Shown: one piece after another, positions 1-5,376 of the stretch
How positions within the stretch are numbered: the stretch's first letter is position 1
Layout: every line of letters starts with the position of its first letter
NCBI GenBank assembly: GCA_002839125.1
Contig: PGXI01000054.1
Span: 1-9,642, forward strand
Source: Tenericutes bacterium HGW-Tenericutes-5
GTDB taxonomy: Bacteria; Bacillota_I; Bacilli_A; Izemoplasmatales; Hujiaoplasmataceae
Direction of reading: 5' to 3'
Length of the DNA stretch: 9,642 nt
Notes under the pieces: generated by a model
Database searches by the model: none
The model's input: only the letters and a program-made list of their open reading frames with translations
Told to the model about the DNA's origin: nothing
Position numbers and translations under genes: made by a program

Positions 1-53
1 TAGATAGAACAGATTAAATTAAGCGTATTAGATTTATATATTTGCAAATTTTT

Positions 54-101
54 AAAATCACCCTTTTGGAAGTAATATACTTAAAAAAAGGGTGATTTTT
101 T
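54..101 (+). terminator. Rho-independent terminator of the upstream gene
   Basis: A 14-bp perfect stem pairs positions 54-67 (AAAATCACCCTTTT) with 86-99, and six T residues at 96-101 end the structure. The loop holds a second small hairpin (AAGTA at 70-74 with TACTT at 78-82). This is a strong terminator for plus-strand transcription arriving from outside the window. It separates that transcript from the promoter about 20 bases downstream. On the minus strand the stem is followed by TTTT and then A residues, so termination in that direction would be weaker. All three plus-strand frames have stops within positions 1-17, so any upstream gene ends at or before there. Confidence 0.88.
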
Positions 102-121
102 ATTAATGTTAATTTTTTGTA

Positions 122-150
122 TTGACAGCGCTTACTTTTAGTATTATAAT
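122..150 (+). promoter_or_regulatory. Consensus sigma-A promoter of the locus
   Basis: TTGACA at 122-127 and TATAAT at 145-150 are both perfect matches to the housekeeping -35 and -10 boxes, with the optimal 17-base spacer. Transcription should start near position 157, giving a leader of about 60 bases before the ribokinase gene. It is the only strong promoter seen in the window, and genes downstream are close or overlapping, so it may drive most of the locus. Such a strong promoter normally needs repression, which agrees with the operator-like sequences overlapping and following it. Confidence 0.9.
123..136 (+). promoter_or_regulatory. Candidate cre (catabolite-responsive element) overlapping the -35 box
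   Basis: TGACAGCGCTTACT matches the CcpA-site consensus TGWAANCGNTNWCA at 9 of its 11 specified positions; the mismatches are positions 4 and 14. It overlaps five bases of the -35 box, where a bound repressor would block RNA polymerase. This would link the operon to carbon catabolite repression if the organism has CcpA. It could instead be a weaker site for the LacI-family regulator encoded at 1148-2161. The match is by eye only. Confidence 0.45.
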
Positions 151-165
151 GTGGTAAAAGGTTTT

Positions 166-181
166 AGTAAAACGTTTTACT
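166..181 (+). promoter_or_regulatory. LacI-family operator, 16-bp perfect palindrome
   Basis: AGTAAAACGTTTTACT is its own reverse complement over all 16 bases and has the central CG step typical of LacI/GalR-family operators. It lies about 10-25 bases after the predicted transcription start, a position suited to blocking initiation or early elongation. The likely ligand is the LacI-family protein encoded two genes downstream. Positions 154-167 (GTAAAAGGTTTTAG) form a degenerate adjacent copy sharing G167, matching the core of the palindrome at 12 of 14 bases. Confidence 0.75.
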
Positions 182-205
182 GATATAAATAATATCTCGA
201 TGATT

Positions 206-210
206 GGATG
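206..210 (+). promoter_or_regulatory. Weak ribosome binding site choosing the ribokinase start
   Basis: GGATG stands 9 bases before the ATG at 220. The alternative in-frame ATG at 208 has no purine-rich SD in front of it and would itself overlap this site. This, together with the usual short N-terminus of ribokinases, favours the start at 220. Confidence 0.5.
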
Positions 211-219
211 TGTACTTAT

Positions 220-1143
220 ATGAACAATCTATTTATAGTTGGAAGTATGAATATAGACTTAATTTTTTCTGCAAAAAGAATACCTAAAGTTGGCGAGACT
301 ATGCAAAGTGATAGTTTCGATATGCTTTCTGGTGGTAAGGGAGCAAATCAAGCCGTAGCCAGTGCGTTGTTAAATACAAGTTCATATATGATAGGAAATG
401 TTGGCGATGATTTATTCGGAAAAATAATCCTTGATGAATTGAAGAACAGAATGGTTATCACTGATTATATAAATGTATCAAAAAAAACAAGTAGTGGCGT
501 TGCATGTATTTTACTTAGTGATGAAGATAATAGAATAATTCTAGATCAGGGAGCAAACGCTAAAACATCATTTTCCCAGGTTAATAAAGTTCTTAGCAAA
601 ATCGCGAAGAAGAATGATGTCTTTTTAGCTCAACTTGAAGTACCAGTTGAAACTGTGAAAAAGTCTTTGGAGAAAGCAAAAAATTTAGGTTTAAAAACCA
701 TTCTTAATCCTGCACCTGCTCAAGTCTTACCAGAAGAGATATATAAGTATGTTGATATTATAATTCCTAATGAAATAGAAGCCGAAATGATTACAGGAAT
801 TAACAGCAACTCAATTCACTTTAATAAGCATGTTGTTGATTATTTTATCAACAAAGGAGTTAAAGAAGTGATTATTACTAGAGGCTGTAATGGTTCTGTA
901 TATGGTGATAGTCACGGTTTGATTATGATAAGACCGTTCAAGGTTAAAGTAGTCGATACTACTGGTGCTGGTGATGCTTTTGTGGGAGCCATCGCTTCAA
1001 AAGTAGCTAGTGGATCAAGTGTTAAAGAATCATTAACTTTTGCTACAGCTGCTTCAGCTTTAGCAGTTACTAAATTCGGTGCTCAAGCTTCAATGCCTAA
1101 TCTTAAAGACATAGAAGATTTCTTGAGTAGAAAGTTGGAATAG
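220..1143 (+). CDS. rbsK: Ribokinase (PfkB-family carbohydrate kinase)
   Basis: This cytoplasmic kinase is predicted to convert D-ribose and ATP to ribose 5-phosphate, feeding the pentose phosphate and PRPP pathways. The 307-residue length is normal for ribokinase. The N-terminal strand IVGSMNID (6-13) is typical, as is the PfkB signature GGKGANQA (38-45). Ribokinase-like NPAPA and PNEIEAE motifs follow. The C-terminal signature DTTGAGDAF lies at 246-254, with D252 as the expected catalytic base. I start it at ATG 220 because a weak SD precedes it and family members begin just before the first strand; ATG 208 would add four residues. It is the first gene after the promoter and is 4 bases from the regulator gene. 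Beside a nucleoside transporter, its ribose probably comes from nucleosides. A related PfkB kinase with another pentose or nucleoside substrate cannot be excluded, but the motifs favour ribokinase. Confidence 0.92.
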   Translation: MNNLFIVGSMNIDLIFSAKRIPKVGETMQSDSFDMLSGGKGANQAVASALLNTSSYMIGNVGDDLFGKIILDELKNRMVITDYINVSKKTSSGVACILLSDEDNRIILDQGANAKTSFSQVNKVLSKIAKKNDVFLAQLEVPVETVKKSLEKAKNLGLKTILNPAPAQVLPEEIYKYVDIIIPNEIEAEMITGINSNSIHFNKHVVDYFINKGVKEVIITRGCNGSVYGDSHGLIMIRPFKVKVVDTTGAGDAFVGAIASKVASGSSVKESLTFATAASALAVTKFGAQASMPNLKDIEDFLSRKLE

Positions 1144-1147
1144 AGAT

Positions 1148-2161
1148 ATGAAAGCAACAATTAAAGATATTGCATCTGCAGCAGGTGTGTCGGTTACAAC
1201 GGTATCGCTTGTTTTGAACAATAGACCAAATACTATTTCGCAGATTACTAAAAATAAGATAGTCGAAATTGCTAAATCATTAGACTATATACCTAATCAT
1301 ATGGCTAAAAGTTTAGTAACAAAAGAATCAAAGATGATTGGTTTAGTGGTTCCGGATATTGGTAATAATTTCTTTGCTGATTTGGCAAAAAATATTGAAA
1401 ATGAGTGTCAAAAGTCTGATTACTCATTGATATTAGCTAATGCCAATAACAGCTTAAGTGAAACGGTAAAGTATGTTGAGCAGTTTATCAGTAGAGGTGT
1501 TGATGGTTTGATTTTGGCTTTTTATACCGATGAGAAGCAGAACAACAAAGAGCAATTAATCGATAAATTGAATAATTATGATGTTCCAATAGTTACAGTA
1601 GATAGTTGGATTAAGGGGCTTAACATGCCTGGGGTTTCGATTCATCATAGCCGTGGTGGTTATATGGCTACTAAGCATTTAATTGAACTTGGTCACAAAA
1701 AAATAGGATGCATAACCGGGATGAACGGCAATTACTCGTCGGATAGAAGATTAAAAGGCTATACGTTAGCTTTAAAGGAAGCGGGTATAGATTATAAAGA
1801 TGTTTTTGTTGAAGAAGGAGATTATCAGTATAATAGCGGATACTTAGGAGCTTTAAGTTTGATTGATAAAGGAGTAAGCGCAATATTCGCTTGTAATGAT
1901 TTGATGGCTTATGGATGTTATCAAGCAATCAAGGAGAAGAACCTTAAGGTTCCGGAAGATATATCAGTAGTCGGTTTTGATGATTTATTGTTTTCTAAGA
2001 TGTTATCAGTTCCTTTATCTACTGTATATCAAGATATAAAAAAATTAGGAAGCAAAGCAACGGAATTAATCATAGATTACATTAAAAATGGGATTTCTAA
2101 ACAAGAGTTTTATCGCTTAGAACCTACTATGGTTATTAGAGAAAGCACTAGAAAGATCTAA
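1148..2161 (+). CDS. LacI-family transcriptional regulator
   Basis: This is a 337-residue DNA-binding repressor, the usual family length. The N-terminal helix-turn-helix spans about residues 4-24 (IKDIASAAGVSVTTVSLVLN). The hinge helix follows at about 49-58, with Leu56 in the place of the minor-groove-intercalating leucine of LacI. Residues from about 62 form a periplasmic-binding-protein-like effector domain ending with the typical VPEDISVVGFDD segment (from about 271). The recognition helix has TVSLVLN where CcpA has TVSRVVN, so it lacks the Arg expected to read the outer G of cre sites. This agrees with the local palindrome, which lacks outer TG/CA. It starts 4 bases after ribokinase and probably controls the locus, including itself, via 154-181. 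The effector is likely ribose, a nucleoside or a phosphorylated derivative, by context only. It resembles RbsR in neighbourhood, but orthology is not proven. Confidence 0.9.
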   Translation: MKATIKDIASAAGVSVTTVSLVLNNRPNTISQITKNKIVEIAKSLDYIPNHMAKSLVTKESKMIGLVVPDIGNNFFADLAKNIENECQKSDYSLILANANNSLSETVKYVEQFISRGVDGLILAFYTDEKQNNKEQLIDKLNNYDVPIVTVDSWIKGLNMPGVSIHHSRGGYMATKHLIELGHKKIGCITGMNGNYSSDRRLKGYTLALKEAGIDYKDVFVEEGDYQYNSGYLGALSLIDKGVSAIFACNDLMAYGCYQAIKEKNLKVPEDISVVGFDDLLFSKMLSVPLSTVYQDIKKLGSKATELIIDYIKNGISKQEFYRLEPTMVIRESTRKI

Positions 2162-2180
2162 TGGGAAGAAGGTAAAAATC

Positions 2181-3614
2181 ATGAAAAAAATACTAATAGG
2201 AGTACTATTGTTAATATCTTTTGTTTTAGTAGGGTGTAGTGGAGGTATTACTACTGAAGATAATTCTGGAACAGATAACCTAACATTTCCAGCTACAGTA
2301 AAAGGAAGAGTTTTGAGTGGGGCTGGTGATATGCTTACAGCCGGTATAATAATTACCTACCCAAATGGTGATATGGAAAGAGTTAATACTAATATTCTAT
2401 CTGGTTATACCCTTTATTTAGAAGAAGGAGAATATACTCTAACGTTCTCAAGAGGGATGGATTACTCTACTAAATCCGTTACGATTAATGTAGAAAACTA
2501 CAAAACTTATTACATAGATGATGTCAGATTAAATCAATTATATGATGGTGCTTCTATGGGTTGGTATTTAGGAGCTTTGCATCAACATACTTCTTTTAGT
2601 GATGGTAAGCAGGGTGTTGAAGATGTACTGGTAAGTAATATTAGCTCCGGATTACACTTTGGATATCTTACTGATCACAATACAGCTGCTGGTCTTGCTG
2701 AGTGGGTTCAAGGAAGTAGGTTGGTATCTGAGTTTGATAGTGCAGGAAACCCTATTTATTTTGTAGCGATGCGTGGTGTTGAAATTACAACTGATTATGG
2801 TCATTTTCAATCATTGGGCGTGGGTAATGTTTTAGAACAAGCAGATATTAATCCAATTAAAGGTGATGTGCCAATTGATGAAATTAGAGAAATAGCTCAA
2901 GAGATTGTCAGAAGTGGTGCGATTTCGACTATTAATCATCCTTTCGCTACGAGTGTTTTAGGATTTAATTATTGGGATTTAGCAGGCGATTTCGATGGTA
3001 TTGAAATTTGGAATGGTCTTTATCCGACTAATAGAAATGAGAATGCTAAAGCTCGTGATAAATGGTTTGAACTTTTGGAAGAATATCGAGCTGGTAATTT
3101 AAAATTTTTACCTGCAACATGTGGGGCAGATAATCATGATATTACAGGTTATTATAAAGCTGCATATGCTGATAGATCAACTGATGATAAAGCATATAAA
3201 GACGATTATTTAAGACGTGGTGTTTATAATAATATGCCATCGCTTGCGGTTTATGTTGATGGAGAGTTAACTGAAGAAAAGATACATAATGCGATTTTGA
3301 ATGGTAACTCGTATTTAACTAATGGTCCAAGAATTATTGCCGCTATTGAAGGAATGATTTATGGTGAAACTTATGCTTTAGGTCAAGAAACTTTTGTTGA
3401 TATTAACTTAGATTTATTTTCTCAAGACGAGATACTGGAATTACGGATTATAAAAAATGGTGAGATTATTGAAACAATTGTTCCGATGTTAGATGGATAT
3501 CGTTATCAGAATACTATTAGAATCGATAATGTTTCACTTGGGGATTGGTTTGTAATCGAGATTATTGGTGATTATACTGCATACGCAATTACAAATCCAA
3601 TATTCTTGGGATAG
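2181..3614 (+). CDS. Secreted PHP-domain metallohydrolase lipoprotein (CehA/McbA-like)
   Basis: This 477-residue protein starts with a lipoprotein signal peptide and lipobox LVGC (Cys19), so it should be anchored on the outer face of the membrane. Residues about 36-118 look like a small beta-sandwich of the carboxypeptidase-regulatory type. A PHP metal-hydrolase domain follows with its expected ligands: HQH (H134, H136), D141, TDHN (D165, H166), GVEIT (E201), INHPF (H253) and GADNHD (D317, H319). A C-terminal beta domain ends in the AITNP segment common in CehA/McbA proteins. All core metal ligands are present, so it should be active. PHP enzymes commonly hydrolyse phosphate esters, so outside a nucleoside importer it may dephosphorylate nucleotides; that substrate is inferred. 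AGAAGG at 2167-2172 is a good SD, and the gene lies 19 bases after the regulator. Confidence 0.85.
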   Translation: MKKILIGVLLLISFVLVGCSGGITTEDNSGTDNLTFPATVKGRVLSGAGDMLTAGIIITYPNGDMERVNTNILSGYTLYLEEGEYTLTFSRGMDYSTKSVTINVENYKTYYIDDVRLNQLYDGASMGWYLGALHQHTSFSDGKQGVEDVLVSNISSGLHFGYLTDHNTAAGLAEWVQGSRLVSEFDSAGNPIYFVAMRGVEITTDYGHFQSLGVGNVLEQADINPIKGDVPIDEIREIAQEIVRSGAISTINHPFATSVLGFNYWDLAGDFDGIEIWNGLYPTNRNENAKARDKWFELLEEYRAGNLKFLPATCGADNHDITGYYKAAYADRSTDDKAYKDDYLRRGVYNNMPSLAVYVDGELTEEKIHNAILNGNSYLTNGPRIIAAIEGMIYGETYALGQETFVDINLDLFSQDEILELRIIKNGEIIETIVPMLDGYRYQNTIRIDNVSLGDWFVIEIIGDYTAYAITNPIFLG

Positions 3615-3656
3615 ATTTTTTAAAAAAATTATACACAAAGAATGTGTAATTAATAG

Positions 3657-3662
3657 AGGAGG
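3657..3662 (+). promoter_or_regulatory. Strong ribosome binding site of the DUF4430 gene
   Basis: A perfect AGGAGG sits 7 bases before ATG 3670. It decides the start of the small lipoprotein: the same frame stays open upstream to ATG 3565, but that would lie inside the previous gene and bury the signal peptide. The spacer 3615-3656 otherwise holds only an A/T-rich stretch and a weak imperfect hairpin (TACAC/GTGTA), with no clear promoter or terminator. Confidence 0.85.
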
Positions 3663-3669
3663 AAACAAA

Positions 3670-4119
3670 ATGAAGAAATTTTTAGTTTTAATGTTTGTGG
3701 TATTGGGTATGTTTAGTTTCATTGGGTGTGATAAGAAAGAAGAACCGATTTTTGAAGTTGGTACTGATGAAGGCGCTTATCAACCAGCAGAATTATCTGG
3801 ATGGGAAGTTGATAGAACAGTTTATCTACAAATCATGGGTCCAGACAATGATGAAATTTTCAATGGCGAAGTTACAGTGAAATCAAGTAATCCAACAGTT
3901 TATGAAGCGTTTTTAGCAGCTGTTCAAGGAAAAGGGATTTCTCAAACATCATCAGCTGACTCTGGTTGGATTCAAGCTATTGACAGTTATGAAAATGGAA
4001 CTAATAATCGTTATTGGCTAATTTATAACAATGGTGAATCTTTACTTGTTGGAGCTAATAGTTCACAAATTAGAAATGGCGATTATATTCAAATCAATTT
4101 TGAAGAATCAAGTTGGTAA
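3670..4119 (+). CDS. Small DUF4430-domain lipoprotein
   Basis: This predicted 149-residue surface lipoprotein has a hydrophobic signal segment and lipobox FIGC (Cys20), followed by a short acidic linker. The remainder resembles the DUF4430 fold, a small beta-rich domain related to the C-terminal domain of transcobalamin. Characteristic parts are TVYEAFLAA, a short IDSYENG segment, RYWLIYNNGE, VGANS and the closing RNGDYIQINFE. DUF4430 proteins are extracellular and some are thought to bind small ligands or partner surface proteins; no catalytic residues are apparent. It lies between the PHP lipoprotein and the nucleoside-binding lipoprotein. An accessory role in capturing or presenting substrate is possible but unproven. 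The start at 3670 is set by the signal peptide and a perfect AGGAGG. The domain call rests on pattern recognition without a profile search. Confidence 0.8.
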   Translation: MKKFLVLMFVVLGMFSFIGCDKKEEPIFEVGTDEGAYQPAELSGWEVDRTVYLQIMGPDNDEIFNGEVTVKSSNPTVYEAFLAAVQGKGISQTSSADSGWIQAIDSYENGTNNRYWLIYNNGESLLVGANSSQIRNGDYIQINFEESSW

Positions 4120-4138
4120 TTAGCATTTAAGTACATTT

Positions 4139-4192
4139 TTTCCCCTAAAAAAGAATAGTCTCATTTCTAGAGACTATTCTTGAAAAGGGAAA
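4139..4192. terminator. Intergenic hairpin; intrinsic terminator only for the minus strand
   Basis: A perfect 12-bp stem pairs 4151-4162 (AAGAATAGTCTC) with 4170-4181 around a 7-base loop. It may be extended by TTTCCC (4139-4144) with GGGAAA (4187-4192). On the plus strand no U-run follows, so operon transcription should largely read through; it could stabilise or be a processing point of the mRNA. On the minus strand the stem ends in six T residues (complement of 4147-4152), the layout of an intrinsic terminator for antisense transcripts. It fills most of the 97-base gap before the transporter genes. Confidence 0.65.
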
Positions 4193-4216
4193 GTTAGAAA
4201 GAAGAGGTTTTTAATT

Positions 4217-5353
4217 ATGAAGAAGGTTATGATATTTTTAACATCATTTGTTTTTATGCTAATGATAACCGCGTGTTCTGGCAGTAGTACCGATACCGTT
4301 ATAACAACAGATGATGGAGTTTTTAGAGTTGTATTGTTGGTTAATGGTAATTTAGGTGATATGTCGTTTTTTGATTCTGCAAATGAAGGAATAGACAGAT
4401 TAAATGAAACTTATGGTGATGATTTTGAAGCTACAACTATCGAGATGGGAACTAATCAAAGTAATTGGGAAACAACTCTTTATCGTGTTTCAAAACAGAA
4501 TTATGATTTAATTATTTGTGCAACTACACAAATGCGAGAACAATTACAAAGAGTTTCTAAAAGTTATCCAAACCAAAAGTATTTGATTTTCGATACAGAG
4601 ATAGATGATGGAAAAGCATCGAGCTATCCTAATGTTCATTCAATTGTTTTTAGACAGAATGAAGGTGGTTTTTTAGCGGGTGTATTGGCAGCTAAAATGG
4701 CTAATGGTACATCTGGTATGGAAAGTCCTGTTAATGCGACTGGTAAAGTTGGTTTTATTGGTGGGATGAGAAATAATATTATTTATGATTTTGCAGTTGG
4801 TTATGCTATGGGGATTGAATATGTTAATAACGACGCCTTAAATCAAACAAGTTTAATGACTTCTTTTGTTGGTAATTTCAGCGATTCAACTCAAGCTAAG
4901 GCTTTAGCTAATGTGCAATACTCAAATAACGCTGATGTTATTTTTGTTGCAGCTTCGCAAGCAGGTCTTGGTGTTATTGATGCTGCCGAGACACAAAATC
5001 GATATGTTATTGGTGTCGATAGTGATCAATATAGTTATTACAAGAACTCTAATCCATCGCGAGCTGAGTTAATCATTACATCAGTTCTTAAAGAAGTAGG
5101 AGATGTAATCTATGATAGTACAGTTAAGTTTTATAATGGCGAGTTGGAGTTTGGTGTACTAGTCACTTATGGCTTGGCTGAAGGTATAATTGACATAGCT
5201 GATAATGAAAATTATCAATCATTAGTACCAGAGGAATTAAGATTGTATATTGATGGTTTGAAAACACAGATTATTGATGGAGATTTGGTCATTACTAGTC
5301 GTTTTGATTTAAGTCTTGATGAGGTTGATCAGTTGTTTGAATCATTAGAGTAA
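4217..5353 (+). CDS. nupN: BMP/PnrA-type nucleoside-binding lipoprotein of an ABC importer
   Basis: This 378-residue substrate-binding lipoprotein belongs to the basic membrane protein (Bmp, PF02608) family, which includes Treponema PnrA, Bacillus NupN and Lactococcus BmpA, receptors for purine or broad nucleosides. It has a signal peptide with lipobox ITAC (Cys20). The first strand and substrate-contact region read FRVVLLVNGNLGDMSFFDSANEG, close to the family GxxDxSF pattern. RQNEGGFLAGVLAA, VGFIGG, the DVIFVAASQAGLGVIDAA hinge region and VIGVDSDQ are all characteristic. It is the first gene of the contiguous transporter set, with SD-like GAAGAGG at 4201-4207. The gene symbol is by analogy with B. 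subtilis nupNOPQ. Nucleoside specificity comes from family and context; related BMP proteins may carry other ligands. Confidence 0.9.
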   Translation: MKKVMIFLTSFVFMLMITACSGSSTDTVITTDDGVFRVVLLVNGNLGDMSFFDSANEGIDRLNETYGDDFEATTIEMGTNQSNWETTLYRVSKQNYDLIICATTQMREQLQRVSKSYPNQKYLIFDTEIDDGKASSYPNVHSIVFRQNEGGFLAGVLAAKMANGTSGMESPVNATGKVGFIGGMRNNIIYDFAVGYAMGIEYVNNDALNQTSLMTSFVGNFSDSTQAKALANVQYSNNADVIFVAASQAGLGVIDAAETQNRYVIGVDSDQYSYYKNSNPSRAELIITSVLKEVGDVIYDSTVKFYNGELEFGVLVTYGLAEGIIDIADNENYQSLVPEELRLYIDGLKTQIIDGDLVITSRFDLSLDEVDQLFESLE

Positions 5354-5364
5354 ATAAATTTTGC

Positions 5365-5370
5365 GGGGTG
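5365..5370 (+). promoter_or_regulatory. Ribosome binding site supporting a GTG start for the ATPase
   Basis: GGGGTG can pair along its whole length, including one G-U pair, with the 16S anti-SD and lies 6 bases before GTG 5377. The upstream in-frame GTG at 5368 is part of this SD itself and has no good SD of its own. Confidence 0.6.
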
Positions 5371-5376
5371 TTTACT

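Noticed and set aside
151..219. Riboswitch or attenuator in the leader
   Set aside because: The leader is only about 60 bases, and its only strong symmetry is the protein-operator palindrome; no purine-riboswitch-like fold or terminator is present.
1671..1928. 85-codon open frame on the minus strand
   Set aside because: It lies wholly inside the LacI-family gene, has no SD or family resemblance, and its composition is that of an antisense shadow.
3565..3669. 35-codon upstream extension of the DUF4430 gene
   Set aside because: It overlaps the PHP gene and would put hydrophilic residues in front of the signal peptide; the perfect AGGAGG supports ATG 3670.
3534..3722. 62-codon open frame on the minus strand spanning the end of the PHP gene and the start of the DUF4430 gene
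   Set aside because: It overlaps two well-supported plus-strand genes, including a signal peptide and SD, and shows no recognisable protein feature.
3695..3880. 61-codon plus-strand open frame
   Set aside because: It is an out-of-frame shadow within the DUF4430 gene, without an SD.
5190..5218. TTGACA followed after 17 bases by TATCAA near the end of the BMP gene as a promoter
   Set aside because: The -10 has two mismatches including the last conserved T, and the bases are explained by coding sequence.
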